Assembly (NCBI GenBank): GCA_036496605.1
Contig: DASXKV010000037.1
Span: 1 to 41,409, forward strand
Direction: 5' to 3'
Source: Gemmatimonadaceae bacterium
GTDB lineage: Bacteria > Gemmatimonadota > Gemmatimonadetes > Gemmatimonadales > Gemmatimonadaceae
Length of the DNA: 41,409 nt
Numbering within the stretch: position 1 is the stretch's first letter; each line of letters begins with the position of its first letter. The notes below the pieces were generated by a model. It saw only the letters and a program-made list of their open reading frames with translations. It had not been told where the DNA came from and made no database searches. Below are positions 8,124 to 17,208 of this stretch, piece by piece. The position numbers were made by a program, and so were the translations under genes.

Positions 8124-9239
8124 ATGCCTAACGAACGCCCGGCGCAGGAACGCGAGGACGATCGCGCGTACATGCGTCGGGCGCTCGACCTCGCCCGCCG
8201 CGGCTGGGGCCACACGGCGCCGAACCCCATGGTCGGCGCCGTCGTCGTTCGCGAGGGACAGGTCGTCGGTGAAGGGTTCCACGCGCGGTACGGCCAAGAG
8301 CATGCGGAAATCGCAGCGCTGCGAGAGGCCGGCGATCGCGCACGCGGCGCCACGCTGTATGTGACGCTCGAGCCCTGCGCCCACCACGGCAAAACGCCAC
8401 CCTGTGCCGACGCGATCGTCGCCGCCGGCATCGCGCGGGTCGTTGCGGCTACGGAGGACGTCAATCCAGAGGCGGCGGGCGGCGCGACACGGTTGCGCGC
8501 CGCAGGGATCCCGCTCGACGTCGGTCTCGAGCGCAGTGCCGCGCGTGAACAGAACGCGCCATTCTTCCACCGATTCGCCAGCAATCGCCCCTGGGTCACG
8601 CTCAAGCTCGCGATGTCGCTCGATGGCGCGATCGCGAGCGCGGATCGGACGCGCGGCGCCGCGGGAAACTTCCTCACGGGCGCTGAAGCACGGCGCGAAG
8701 TGCACCACATGCGCGCCGGGATGGATGCCATTGCCGTTGGGGTGGGAACGGTGCTCGCCGACGATCCACTCCTCACCGTGCGCGAGGGGCCGCCGCCGCG
8801 CGTTGCGCCGCGACGGATCATCTTCGATTCGGAGCTCCGGACGCCCGTAGGGGCCGCGATCGTGCGCAGCGCGCGGCTCGTGCCGACGATCATCATTGCG
8901 CGGCGCGCCGACTCGATGCGTCGTGAGGCGCTGAGCACGGCCGGCGTCGACGTTCGCGTTCACGAAACTCTCCAATCCGCGATCGTCGCGCTTGCGGCAG
9001 ACGGCGTGCGCGCGCTGCTCGTCGAAGGTGGTGCGCGCCTGGCCGCGTCGCTCATTGCGCAGGCATTGGTAGACCGGCTCGTTATCTTTCAGGCTCCAGT
9101 CGTCCTCGGCGCGGGCGCTCTGAACGCGTTCGCCTATGTCTCGCCGGCGACGGCCGAGTCGCTCGCGCGACTTCCCGTCATCGTGCGGGCCACATTCGGC
9201 GACGACCTGAAAACCACCTACGCCTTCGGAGATCAGTAG
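8124..9239 (+). CDS. ribD: Bifunctional riboflavin deaminase/reductase RibD
   Basis: Catalyses two consecutive steps of riboflavin synthesis: deamination of the pyrimidine made by GTP cyclohydrolase II, then NADPH-dependent reduction of the ribosyl side chain. The N-terminal CDA-type zinc site is complete: His60-Ala-Glu62, and Cys85 and Cys94 in PCAHHGKTPPC. The C-terminal half is a DHFR-like reductase domain (VTLKLAMSLDGAIA near 165, ILVEGG-type stretch LLVEGGARLA near 312). Codons 2-4 lie in a CCTAACG motif. It is immediately followed by ribE with a one-base overlap. Confidence 0.96.
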   Translation: MPNERPAQEREDDRAYMRRALDLARRGWGHTAPNPMVGAVVVREGQVVGEGFHARYGQEHAEIAALREAGDRARGATLYVTLEPCAHHGKTPPCADAIVAAGIARVVAATEDVNPEAAGGATRLRAAGIPLDVGLERSAAREQNAPFFHRFASNRPWVTLKLAMSLDGAIASADRTRGAAGNFLTGAEARREVHHMRAGMDAIAVGVGTVLADDPLLTVREGPPPRVAPRRIIFDSELRTPVGAAIVRSARLVPTIIIARRADSMRREALSTAGVDVRVHETLQSAIVALAADGVRALLVEGGARLAASLIAQALVDRLVIFQAPVVLGAGALNAFAYVSPATAESLARLPVIVRATFGDDLKTTYAFGDQ

Positions 9240-9829
9240 TGTTCACCGGCCTCGTCGACGACGTCGGCACGATCGAGCGCATCACGCCAGTTGCAGCGGG
9301 CAGGGAGTTTCGCATCCGCTGCCAATACGATGACCTCGAGGAAGGCGAAAGCATCGCCGTGAACGGTACGTGCCTCACGGTGCGCGGCCGCGGGGCGCAT
9401 TGGTTTAGCGCTGCCGCGGTGATCACGACCCTGGGGCGGACGACGATGGGCGAATGGCGGCCCGGACGACGCGTCAACCTGGAGCGGGCAATTCGCGCTG
9501 GGGACCGCTTTGGCGGCCACATGGTCCAGGGACACGTCGACGGGGTGGCTCGCGTCACCGGCGTGCGGACGGTGGGTGATGCACGTTTGATTGATCTTGC
9601 CCTCCCAGCGGGCCTCGCCGACCTTATGGTGCGTCAGGGCTCGATTGCGGTCGATGGCGTGAGCCTGACCATCAACGACCTGCCGGGCGCGGACGTCGTG
9701 CAACTCTCGCTCATCGAGTACACGCTGCGCCATACGGCACTCGACACGTTGGGCGAGGGCGACGAGGTTCACGTCGAAGCGGACATGATTGGCAAGTATG
9801 TACAACGACTACTCGGCGCCTACAAATAG
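9239..9829 (+). CDS. ribE: Riboflavin synthase, alpha chain
   Basis: Dismutates two 6,7-dimethyl-8-ribityllumazine molecules to riboflavin. The start is characteristic (MFTGLVDDVGTIERI), and the two lumazine-binding repeats each have their motif (GESIAVNGTCLTV and GSIAVDGVSLTIN). GGHMVQGHVDGV joins them. 196 residues is usual. GTG start overlapping the ribD stop by one base. Confidence 0.96.
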   Translation: MFTGLVDDVGTIERITPVAAGREFRIRCQYDDLEEGESIAVNGTCLTVRGRGAHWFSAAAVITTLGRTTMGEWRPGRRVNLERAIRAGDRFGGHMVQGHVDGVARVTGVRTVGDARLIDLALPAGLADLMVRQGSIAVDGVSLTINDLPGADVVQLSLIEYTLRHTALDTLGEGDEVHVEADMIGKYVQRLLGAYK

Positions 9830-9857
9830 GGGCTAGGCATTTTTCCATTTCGATTCC

Positions 9858-11066
9858 ATGTCTTCTTTCGCAACTGTAGAGCAAGCCATTCGCGACATCA
9901 GCGCCGGCAAGTTCGTGATCGTGGCCGACGACGAGGACCGCGAGAATGAGGGTGATCTCATTTGTGCCGCGGAGCTCGTGACGCCGGAGATGGTGAACTT
10001 CATGATCAAGAAGGCCGGCGGCTTGATCTGTCTGGCCATGGCTGGTGACCGTGTCGATCAGCTCGGGCTCTCGCCGATGGCCGAGTCGAGTCTCGATGCG
10101 TATCGCACGGCATACACGGTGAGCATCGACGCGTCGGCTCGATTTGGCGTGACGACGGGCATCAGCGCGCAGGATCGCGCGACCACGATTCGCGTCGCCG
10201 TCGATCCCGATACGACGGCCGCCGACCTGCACCACGGCGGGCATGTGTTTCCGCTTCGCGCGCGAGAAGGCGGTGTGTTGCAACGCGTCGGACACACCGA
10301 AGCAGCCATCGATCTCGCGCGGCTCGCCGGACTCAGGGCCGCGGGCGTGATCTGCGAGATCCTGAACGAAGACGGTTCGGCCGCGCGCCGCCCGCACCTC
10401 GAGCATTTTGCGCGCGAGTACGGCATCAGCTTCATCACGGTTGCGCAGCTCGTTGCGCATCGCCTGAAGACCGAACGGCTCGTCCACCGCATCGCCGAGG
10501 CTCGGCTTCCGACCGACCATGGTCAGTGGCGGATCGTCGGCTATCGTAATGACGTGGATGAGCACGAGCACGTCGCGCTGGTGTTTGGCGAAGTGGGAGA
10601 GGGCGAAGATATACTAGTCCGAATGCACTCCAAGTGCCTAACGGGCGACGTCTTCCACTCGCTGCGCTGCGATTGTGGCTGGCAGCTCGACACGGCGATG
10701 CAGATGATCGCCGTCGAGGGGCGCGGCGTCATCGTCTATCTCGATCAGGAAGGGCGCGGTATCGGTTTGCTCAACAAGCTCAAAGCGTACGAGCTGCAGG
10801 ATCACGGCGCCGACACGGTCGAGGCGAACGAGCAGCTCGGATTCAAGCCCGATCTGCGGAACTACGGCATCGGTGCGCAGATCCTGCTCGATCTCGGGCT
10901 GCATTCGATCCGGCCCATCACCAACAATCCGCGCAAGCTCGTCGGGCTCGAGGGCTACGGCCTTCGCGTGCACGACCGTGTTCCCATCGTTCAGCCGGAG
11001 CACAGCGAGAGCGCGGGGTACATGCGCACGAAGCGCGACAAGCTCGGCCACCTGCTGGCCTCCTAA
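9858..11066 (+). CDS. ribBA: Bifunctional DHBP synthase / GTP cyclohydrolase II RibBA
   Basis: A fusion making both riboflavin precursors. Residues 1-205 are 3,4-dihydroxy-2-butanone-4-phosphate synthase, with the acidic loop [25 protein letters not shown] and [14 protein letters not shown]. Residues 210-402 are GTP cyclohydrolase II, with the zinc cysteines in [18 protein letters not shown] and the motif [15 protein letters not shown]. Both active sites look complete. It lies 28 bases after ribE in the same direction and is followed by the second copy of the dispersed hairpin repeat. Confidence 0.97.
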   Translation: MSSFATVEQAIRDISAGKFVIVADDEDRENEGDLICAAELVTPEMVNFMIKKAGGLICLAMAGDRVDQLGLSPMAESSLDAYRTAYTVSIDASARFGVTTGISAQDRATTIRVAVDPDTTAADLHHGGHVFPLRAREGGVLQRVGHTEAAIDLARLAGLRAAGVICEILNEDGSAARRPHLEHFAREYGISFITVAQLVAHRLKTERLVHRIAEARLPTDHGQWRIVGYRNDVDEHEHVALVFGEVGEGEDILVRMHSKCLTGDVFHSLRCDCGWQLDTAMQMIAVEGRGVIVYLDQEGRGIGLLNKLKAYELQDHGADTVEANEQLGFKPDLRNYGIGAQILLDLGLHSIRPITNNPRKLVGLEGYGLRVHDRVPIVQPEHSESAGYMRTKRDKLGHLLAS

Positions 11067-11080
11067 GCAGATACACGAAA

Positions 11081-11385
11081 GCCCGGATCTTCCGCGAATT
11101 TCCGGAACGGTTGAGGTCAGCGGGGCCGCTGAAACCACTGACACTGCGCTGAAACCACTGACTCGCTCCCCGGCAGGGACTGCTCCATGCACCAAGTAAC
11201 AGATGGGTTCTTTTTTGAGTGCCTCGGGAAGCTTCCAACGATCAGGGAAGCCTCGCGACGCATTCACAAATTCAAAACGCCACCGGGCGCGGAGCCTTCT
11301 CGGCGCGCGGAGCCCGTCAGCGGGTTCAGGGCCCTGTCAGGGGTTTCAGCGGCCGCCTTTGGCTCGTCGCGAAATTCCGCGAAGA
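11081..11385. repeat. Dispersed hairpin repeat, copy 2 (with extended arms)
   Basis: The core, about 11127-11353, matches copy 1 (111-334) in order and orientation: an ACCACTGACACTGCGCTG left end, CATGCACCAAGTAACAGATGG, GGGAAGCTTCC, CATTCACAAATTCAAAA and a GTCAGCGGGTTCAGG right end. Here the palindrome reaches further out: CGCGAATTTCCGGAACGG on the left and TCGCGAAATTCCGCGAAG on the right. The left extension matches the reverse complement of the right flank of copy 3, showing that these flanks belong to the element. It separates ribBA from ribH. Confidence 0.85.
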
Positions 11386-11395
11386 ACGAAGAGTT

Positions 11396-11423
11396 TTGCA
11401 ACAGCAGGACTTTTTTCTACCTA
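11396..11423 (+). promoter_or_regulatory. Possible promoter for ribH operon
   Basis: TTGCAA (11396-11401), a 16-base spacer containing a run of six T, then TACCTA (11418-11423). It is AT-richer than its surroundings, lies just after the hairpin repeat and 48 bases before the ribH ATG. Weak consensus match; tentative. Confidence 0.3.
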
Positions 11424-11471
11424 CTTAGTGCAACTGAAATGTTGATGGCGGGCGGCCGGCGGTCTAACTGA

Positions 11472-11951
11472 ATGGCCGAGTTCAGCGGGTCGCCAACTGG
11501 ACACGGGCGACGCTTCGTGGTCGTTGCCAGCCGATTCAACGAGACGGTGACGCAAAAGCTCGTCGACGGCGCGCTCGACGCGCTCGTTAGGCATGGCGCC
11601 GCCGCCGATGACGTCGACGTCGTCTGGGTGCCCGGTGCGTGGGAGCTGCCGGCCGCCGTGCGCCGGCTCCTCGCCACCGAGCGCTACGACGCGCTGGTTG
11701 CCCTTGGCGCCGTCGTGCGCGGCGACACCCCGCACTTCGATTATGTCGCCGGCGAAGCATCGCGTGGGCTCGCCGACGCCGCCTCGGCATTCGAGACGCC
11801 GGTTGGCTTCGGGCTCCTCACTTGCGATACGATGGCGCAGGCCGAAGCCCGCGCCGGCGGTGAGCACGGCAACAAGGGTTGGGACGCGGCACTGGCCGCG
11901 CTCGAGATGGCCGACCTTTTCGACCGACTCGATGCCGCGGACGAGAGTTGA
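11472..11951 (+). CDS. ribH: 6,7-dimethyl-8-ribityllumazine synthase
   Basis: Condenses the RibD product (after dephosphorylation) with DHBP to form lumazine, the RibE substrate; the family assembles into pentamers or icosahedral shells. Motifs in order: VVASRFNETVTQKLVDGA, VPGAWELPAA, and GAVVRGDTPHFDYVAGEA with the catalytic His. 159 residues is normal. It completes the riboflavin set but is separated from ribDE-ribBA by a 300-base palindromic element. The end overlaps nusB by 20 bases. Confidence 0.96.
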   Translation: MAEFSGSPTGHGRRFVVVASRFNETVTQKLVDGALDALVRHGAAADDVDVVWVPGAWELPAAVRRLLATERYDALVALGAVVRGDTPHFDYVAGEASRGLADAASAFETPVGFGLLTCDTMAQAEARAGGEHGNKGWDAALAALEMADLFDRLDAADES

Positions 11952-12351
11952 AACGAGAGCACGCGCACGTGTCCTCCAGGCTCTCTACGCTTGGGACCTG
12001 CGCGGCGAGCAGGGGCTGGAGCGCGTGGCGAGCCAGATCTGGGACGATCTTGCCGTTCCGCAGGAAGAACGCAAGATCGCCGGCACCCTCGTACATACCG
12101 TGGCGCAGCACGGCCACGAGTTGGACGAGGAGCTCGCCGAAGTGACCACGAACTGGCGTCTCGACCGGCTCGGCGTCGTCGAGCGATCGGTGTTGCGCAT
12201 GGGCGCCGCCGAGCTCTATGGTGGCAAGACGCCGCCGCGCGTCGTGATTCAGGAAGGCGTGAAGCTCGCCGAACGGTACGGCAGCGTACAGAGCGCGAAG
12301 TTCGTGAACGGAGTCCTCGACGCTCTGGCCCGGCGCATGGGACGGATCTAG
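11932..12351 (+). CDS. nusB: Transcription antitermination factor NusB
   Basis: A 139-residue all-helical NusB protein, which binds boxA RNA with NusE (S10) to assemble antitermination complexes on rRNA operons. The family pattern is clear: RARARVLQALYAWDL at the start, NWRLDRLGVVERSVLRMGAAEL in the middle and VVIQEGVKLAERYGSVQSAKFVNGVLDAL at the end. The ATG at 11932 lies inside the ribH gene and is the only start giving the normal N-terminus (MPRTRVETRARARVLQ). The ribH-nusB pairing is common in bacteria. Confidence 0.95.
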   Translation: MPRTRVETRARARVLQALYAWDLRGEQGLERVASQIWDDLAVPQEERKIAGTLVHTVAQHGHELDEELAEVTTNWRLDRLGVVERSVLRMGAAELYGGKTPPRVVIQEGVKLAERYGSVQSAKFVNGVLDALARRMGRI

Positions 12352-13508
12352 TGCGCGTCCTGCTCGTCAACTGGCAGGACCGCGAGAATCCTCAGGCCGG
12401 TGGCGCCGAGATTCACATGCATGAAATCTTCGGCCGTCTTGCCGCCGCGGGGCACGAGATCACGCTCCTGTGTGGTGGCTGGCCAGGCTGTCCACCACGC
12501 GCACGCCTCGACGGCATCGAGGTGCACCGCGTCGGGACGCGCCACAGCTTTCCACTCCTCGCTCGTCGTTACTTCGATCGCGTATTCGGCGACGTCGCGC
12601 CTTCGCTGGACGTCGTCGTCGAGGACGTGAACAAGATTCCGTTGTACACGCCGCGATGGCGCGGCATTCGTCGCGTCGTCGCGCTCGTGCCGCATCTATT
12701 CGGCGGTACGGTGTTTCAGGAGCTGGCCGCTCCTCTCGCGGCCGCCGTGTGGCTCGCCGAACGTCCATTGGCGCGCATGTACCGCGGAGTTCCCTTCGAG
12801 GCGATCAGTCAGAGCACGGCTGACGACCTCGCTCGACGCGGCATTCCGCGCGAGAGCATCGAGGTGATCTACCCGGGTATCGATACCGAGGGATATAGTC
12901 CGGCACCCGGAGCCCGCAGCCCTCAGCCCGCGTTTGCCTACCTCGGCCGGCTCAAGAAGTACAAGGGAGTGCATTACGTGATTCGCGCTTTCGCGGCGAT
13001 GCGGAATCGAGAGGCCACGCTCGAGATCGCCGGTGCGGGGGACTATCGCCCCAGCCTCGAAGCGCTCGCCCGTTCGCTTGACCTCGGCGACCGCGTGCGG
13101 TTTCTTGGGCGTATATCGGAGCATGAGAAGCTCGCCTTGTTGCGTCGCGCGTGGGCATTGGTCTTTGCCTCTCCGAAGGAAGGGTGGGGCATCACGAATC
13201 TCGAGGCCGCCGCCTGCGCGACCCCTGTCGTCGCATCCAACTCTCCGGGCATTCGCGAGTCCGTTCGCAATGAGGAGACCGGCTATCTCGTACCGCACGG
13301 AGACAACCTGGCGATGGCGGCGGCCCTCGATCGGGTTGCGGCCTCGCGAGAGCTCGTCGAGCAACTCGGGCGCTCGGCGCGCGCCTTCGCCGAGACGTTC
13401 ACCTGGGAGCGTGCGGCGGAGGAAACGGCTGCCCATCTGGCGCGCGTCGTCGCGACGCCCTCTGCGCATGTGTTTCGTGTCGCTCGCCGTTCGTACAGTA
13501 GCACGTAG
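12351..13508 (+). CDS. GT4-family glycosyltransferase
   Basis: A 385-residue GT-B fold glycosyltransferase that starts at a GTG sharing one base with the nusB stop. The N-terminal domain begins VRVLLVNWQDRENPQAGGAEIHMHE with the GG of the acceptor side. The C-terminal nucleotide-sugar domain has AYLGRLKKYKGVHYVIRAF, LEIAGAGDY and the EX7E motif EGWGITNLE. A role in cell-envelope or exopolysaccharide assembly is likely; the donor and acceptor are unknown. It heads the overlapping run into hpf, hprK and the PTS genes. Confidence 0.88.
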   Translation: MRVLLVNWQDRENPQAGGAEIHMHEIFGRLAAAGHEITLLCGGWPGCPPRARLDGIEVHRVGTRHSFPLLARRYFDRVFGDVAPSLDVVVEDVNKIPLYTPRWRGIRRVVALVPHLFGGTVFQELAAPLAAAVWLAERPLARMYRGVPFEAISQSTADDLARRGIPRESIEVIYPGIDTEGYSPAPGARSPQPAFAYLGRLKKYKGVHYVIRAFAAMRNREATLEIAGAGDYRPSLEALARSLDLGDRVRFLGRISEHEKLALLRRAWALVFASPKEGWGITNLEAAACATPVVASNSPGIRESVRNEETGYLVPHGDNLAMAAALDRVAASRELVEQLGRSARAFAETFTWERAAEETAAHLARVVATPSAHVFRVARRSYSST

Positions 13509-13533
13509 TGTCGGTCCCGCTGTCGAGGAGCAC

Positions 13534-13869
13534 ATGGAGATCATCTTTCACGCCCATCATGCCGATATCTCTCCGCGCTTGCAGCAGCGCGCGGACGCGT
13601 CGCTCCGCAAGATCGTCGCGCGACTGGGTCGCGCTGTCGATGCGATCGTTCGTGTGGAAGAGGACGGACCGACGCGGCGCGTGGAGCTCGAGCTGCACGC
13701 ACCGCGCGGGCGGCGATTGGTGGCCCGCGGCGAAGCACGATATTTCGGTCCCGCGCTCACCGTGGCGTTAGGCAAGCTGGGCGCGCAAGTGAAGCGCGTA
13801 CGGAAAACGACGTCAGGACGACGGCGCGTCGCGAAGTCGCGGATGCGCCGCAAGCTTGCCAGGGTGTGA
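13534..13869 (+). CDS. hpf: Ribosome hibernation promoting factor (short HPF/RaiA family)
   Basis: A 111-residue protein of the HPF/YfiA family that binds the 30S decoding centre in slow growth. It starts at the ATG at 13534, preceded by GAGGAG, giving MEIIFHAHHADISPRLQQRADASLRKI, the family's beta-alpha opening. The core (VRVEEDGPTRRVELELHAPRGRRL) follows and a very basic tail ends it (KRVRKTTSGRRRVAKSRMRRKL). It has no long-form dimerisation domain. The last four bases overlap the hprK start. hpf next to PTS-regulatory genes is a recurrent arrangement in Gram-negative bacteria. Confidence 0.85.
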   Translation: MEIIFHAHHADISPRLQQRADASLRKIVARLGRAVDAIVRVEEDGPTRRVELELHAPRGRRLVARGEARYFGPALTVALGKLGAQVKRVRKTTSGRRRVAKSRMRRKLARV

Positions 13870-14834
13870 AGGTCAAGCTCACCGTCGGCCGGCTTATCGA
13901 CCGGCTCCGCGACGTTCTCGCTCTGGAGGCACTCGATGCCACTGGCCTCGAACGCGAGATCGTCAGCGCCAATGTCTCGAGTCCCGGTCTCGTTCTCGCG
14001 GGATACGTCGAGCGATTTCCCGCGCACCGGTTGCAGGTCTTCGGCGAGACGGAGATCAGCTACCTCGCGTCGAGGTCCGACGTCGAGCGTCGTGAAATCC
14101 TCGGAACGTTCTTCTCGTTTCCGATTCCGGCGGTGTTCGTCACGAAAGGCCAGCAGCCGCCCCCGGAGATGATGGAGCTGGCGGCGAGCGCCGGTGTGCC
14201 GATCATCGGCTCGCGACTCAAGACCAATGAGTTCTACACGCGCATCAAGCCCTGGCTCGAGGAGGAATTTGCACCGACGACGACGCTTCACGGCTCGCTC
14301 TGCGACGTTTTTGGTGTCGGATTGTTGTTCATCGGCCGGAGCGGCATCGGCAAATCCGAGTGCGTGCTCGACCTGGTCGAACGCGGGCACCGGCTCGTTG
14401 CCGACGACGTCGTCATGGTCACGCGACGCGGTGCCGAGGTCCTTCTGGGACGCGGGCACGAGCTGCAGCGTCATTACATGGAGGTCCGCGGCGTCGGGCT
14501 CGTCGACGTGCCGTCGGTGTTCGGCATCCGCGCCGTTAGGCAGCAGAAGCGCATCGAGGTCGTCGTCGAGCTCGTGGACTGGGATCCCGAGCTCGTCATC
14601 GACCGCACCGGGCTCGATCGCGAGGGCACTACGATCCTGGATGTTACGTTACCAAAGATCACGGTGCCGCTGAATCCAGGAAAAAACATTACTGTCATTT
14701 CCGAAGTAATCGCCATGAACCATTTGCTCAAGTACAGTGGTATAGATCCGGCCGAACGGTTCAATGACCGTTTGATGAAGACGATGCGCGCCGCCTCCGA
14801 AGTCCGTCGTTACTTGCAGGAGGACTATGAGTGA
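13866..14834 (+). CDS. hprK: HPr kinase/phosphorylase
   Basis: Phosphorylates and dephosphorylates HPr on Ser46, linking energy state to sugar transport and catabolite control. The N-terminal domain is followed by LHGSLCDVFG (His142), a Walker A loop GRSGIGKS at 157-164, the HprK signature VGLVDVPSVFGIRAVRQ and the C-terminal stretch VPLNPGKNITVISEVIAMN. 322 residues, GTG start in a four-base overlap with hpf. The HPr encoded 3.3 kb downstream has the Ser46 substrate site, so the pair should be functional. Confidence 0.96.
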   Translation: MKVKLTVGRLIDRLRDVLALEALDATGLEREIVSANVSSPGLVLAGYVERFPAHRLQVFGETEISYLASRSDVERREILGTFFSFPIPAVFVTKGQQPPPEMMELAASAGVPIIGSRLKTNEFYTRIKPWLEEEFAPTTTLHGSLCDVFGVGLLFIGRSGIGKSECVLDLVERGHRLVADDVVMVTRRGAEVLLGRGHELQRHYMEVRGVGLVDVPSVFGIRAVRQQKRIEVVVELVDWDPELVIDRTGLDREGTTILDVTLPKITVPLNPGKNITVISEVIAMNHLLKYSGIDPAERFNDRLMKTMRAASEVRRYLQEDYE

Positions 14835-15258
14835 TCGAGCGCCGGACGATGAGATCAGACCGGTGCCCCGCGCGATCGTCGCCGGCCACGGCGACTTCGC
14901 CAGCGGTCTGGTGTCTGCGGTCGACGTCATCACCGGGCGCGGCGCGCAGTTGATTCCCGTCGCCGTGCCTGGTTTGTGCGCGGAGGACATCGAGAAGCTC
15001 ATTCGCGAGCGCATGCAGGAAAGCGGCGTGAAGGTGATCTTCACCGACCTGCAGGCGGGCAGTTGCACGATGGCGGCGCGGCGCATTCTGCGCGGCGCCG
15101 ACGACGCCGTGCTCATCGCGGGTGTGAACCTGCCGACGCTGCTCGACTTCGTCTTCGCCGATCAGATGCCCGCGGTCGATGCGGCACGTCACTCCGCTGA
15201 ACGCGGACGAGTCGCCATCACCGTCGTCGGCGCCGCCGGAGCGGTCAAACAGGCGTGA
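14827..15258 (+). CDS. PTS mannose-family EIIA component
   Basis: Receives phosphate from HPr on a histidine and passes it to EIIB. The mannose-type EIIA fold begins AIVAGHGDFASGLVSAVDVI, where His21 is the expected phosphorylation site; KVIFTDLQAGSCTMAARRIL and AGVNLPTLLDFVFA follow. 143 residues. It overlaps hprK by eight bases and EIIB by four. Confidence 0.92.
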   Translation: MSDRAPDDEIRPVPRAIVAGHGDFASGLVSAVDVITGRGAQLIPVAVPGLCAEDIEKLIRERMQESGVKVIFTDLQAGSCTMAARRILRGADDAVLIAGVNLPTLLDFVFADQMPAVDAARHSAERGRVAITVVGAAGAVKQA

Positions 15259-15740
15259 CCCTCGTCCTGCACCGTATCGACGATCGGCTGATTCATGGGC
15301 AGGTCGTGGTCGGCTGGGGGCAGCCGCTCGACATCCGCTTCATCGTCCTCGTCGACGACCAAGTCGCGGCCAGCGAGTGGGAGCAGGAGCTCTACCGCAT
15401 GGGTGTGCCGCCGGAGATGGATGTGTATTTCCTGAACGTCGAGCAGGCGGTCGCGGAGCTGCCGCGCCTTCGGAGCGACGCGCGACAGGGGATCCTCCTC
15501 ACCGGTGATATCGACACGATGCGCCGGCTCGTCGACGCGGGTGGAATCACGAGTGTCAACATCGGGGGCATCCACCATCGTGCCGGACGCACGCAACGCC
15601 TGCGATATGTGTTCTTGAACAACGACGAGGAGTCGGCGTTGCGCGAGATTGCAACGCTCGGTGCCGCGGTCTCGGCCCAGGACGTGCCCGGCGCCCGTCC
15701 GGTGCCACTCGACGACATCCTCGCGGGAGTCGCCAGCTGA
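15255..15740 (+). CDS. PTS mannose/sorbose-family EIIB component
   Basis: The cytoplasmic phosphocarrier that phosphorylates the incoming sugar. The opening LVLHRIDDRLIHGQVVVGWG holds the active-site His14, and VNIGGIHH lies further on. 161 residues. GTG start overlapping EIIA by four bases, with a one-base overlap to EIIC. Confidence 0.93.
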   Translation: MTLVLHRIDDRLIHGQVVVGWGQPLDIRFIVLVDDQVAASEWEQELYRMGVPPEMDVYFLNVEQAVAELPRLRSDARQGILLTGDIDTMRRLVDAGGITSVNIGGIHHRAGRTQRLRYVFLNNDEESALREIATLGAAVSAQDVPGARPVPLDDILAGVAS

Positions 15741-16420
15741 TGTGGATCGATCTGCTACCGATCGCGCTCCTTGGCGGACTCCTGGGCCTCGATGTCGTCA
15801 GCTTTCCGCAAGCGATGATCTCGCGTCCGCTCGTGGCGGCGACGCTCGCGGGGACACTGATCGGCCATTCACTGAGCGGACTCCTCGTCGGTGCAGCGCT
15901 GGAATTGATCGCGTTGGAGACGCTGCCATTCGGCGCGTCGCGATACCCCGAGTGGGGGTCGGCGGCCGTCGTCGGCGGCGCGATCTTCGCCACGCATTCG
16001 AGCCATCCCGCCGGCGCGATGGAGATGTCGATGATCGCGTCGCTGGCAACGGCGTGGGTCGGCGGCTGGACGATGGTGAAGCTGCGCGAGCGCAACGCCT
16101 ACTGGGCTGCGCGACGTCGCTCGGCATTGGATGCCGGAGCGCGCGGTGCGGTGATCGATCTGCAGCTCCTCTGCATGACCGCCGATCTCCTGCGTGGTGG
16201 TTTCCTCGCCGCGATCTCGTACGCGGTCTTCGCGCCGCTAACGACGGCCGCGATCGGCGCATGGAGCACCGATGCGCGAATCTCTCGCGCCGTCGTCGTC
16301 ACCGTGGCCGCAAGCGTGGCCGTGAGCGCCGGTCTCAAGATTTTCCATGGCGTCAGCGGCGCGCGTTGGCTCTTTCTCTGCGGCGTCGTCGTGGGGCTCG
16401 GCGTGATGACAGTCCTATGA
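15740..16420 (+). CDS. PTS mannose/sorbose-family EIIC permease
   Basis: An integral membrane protein of 226 residues with about six or seven hydrophobic segments, starting with LLPIALLGGLLGLDVVSFPQ and including LVAATLAGTLIGHSLSGLLV. It forms the sugar channel together with EIID. Family members are usually a little longer (about 250), but the order EIIA-B-C-D and the four-base overlap with EIID support the call. Confidence 0.85.
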   Translation: MWIDLLPIALLGGLLGLDVVSFPQAMISRPLVAATLAGTLIGHSLSGLLVGAALELIALETLPFGASRYPEWGSAAVVGGAIFATHSSHPAGAMEMSMIASLATAWVGGWTMVKLRERNAYWAARRRSALDAGARGAVIDLQLLCMTADLLRGGFLAAISYAVFAPLTTAAIGAWSTDARISRAVVVTVAASVAVSAGLKIFHGVSGARWLFLCGVVVGLGVMTVL

Positions 16421-17208
16421 CCGCGCCAGCGATCGCCCCCATGCCCCAACCAGAGCGACGTACCGCACTGCCGATCCGAACGCAGGCCGCCATTTTCCTG
16501 CGTCTGCTCGCGATTCAGGGTTCGTGGAACTACGAGATCCTGCTCGGCAATGGTATCGGCTTCTGTCTCGAGCCTGCGCTACGGCTTCTGCCCGAGGGCG
16601 TGCACAGCGAGCATTTCAAGCAGGCGTTGGCTCGCGAGAGCAAGTACTTCAACGCGCATCCATACCTCGCGTCCGTCGCGGTCGGTGCGCTCGCGCGCGC
16701 GGAGCTCGATGGCGAGCCGCCGGAGCGGATTGAGCGTTTTCGTACTGCGTTGTGCGGGCCGCTTGGCAGTGTCGGCGATCGGTTGGTGTGGGCGGGCTGG
16801 CTGCCCTTTTGTAGCCTGGTCGCGCTCGCGGTGTTTGGTCTTGGCGGCGGACCGGTGCTGGTCCTGAGTGTGTTTCTCGGCTCCTACAACCTCGGACACT
16901 TCGGGCTCCGGTTGTGGGGATTACGCACGGGTTGGAACAACGGGCTGCGGGTCGCGTCGGCACTGGCGAATCCGGTGCTGCGAAATGGTCCACTACACAT
17001 CGGACGGCTCGCGGCACTTGCGACCGGCTTCGCGATCCCCCTCGCTCTCTATCGCGTGATTGGGCCCGGACGCGTGTTGCTCGGCTTCGTGCTGACTGCC
17101 GTCATCGTCGCCGCGCTCCTGCTCGTTCGCCTGCACGGTCGAATCGAAGGTTGGCGTCTCGCGCTGTTCATCCTCGCAGGGTTCGCCCTCTTCTCCGTGG
17201 CCCACTGA
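16417..17208 (+). CDS. PTS mannose-family EIID component
   Basis: Second membrane subunit of mannose-type PTS permeases. The ATG at 16417 overlaps the EIIC stop. The family features are easily seen: RTQAAIFLRLLAIQGSWNYE near the N-terminus, KYFNAHPYLASVAVGALARAE, GPLGSVGDRLVWAGW and three C-terminal transmembrane segments. 263 residues. The sugar specificity cannot be read; no catabolic gene accompanies the operon. Confidence 0.93.
   Translation: MTAPAIAPMPQPERRTALPIRTQAAIFLRLLAIQGSWNYEILLGNGIGFCLEPALRLLPEGVHSEHFKQALARESKYFNAHPYLASVAVGALARAELDGEPPERIERFRTALCGPLGSVGDRLVWAGWLPFCSLVALAVFGLGGGPVLVLSVFLGSYNLGHFGLRLWGLRTGWNNGLRVASALANPVLRNGPLHIGRLAALATGFAIPLALYRVIGPGRVLLGFVLTAVIVAALLLVRLHGRIEGWRLALFILAGFALFSVAH

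Noticed and set aside
7803..8975. 390-residue minus-strand open frame opposite the outer-membrane protein and ribD
   Set aside because: It spans parts of two opposite-strand genes and the gap between them; the translation has no recognisable feature.
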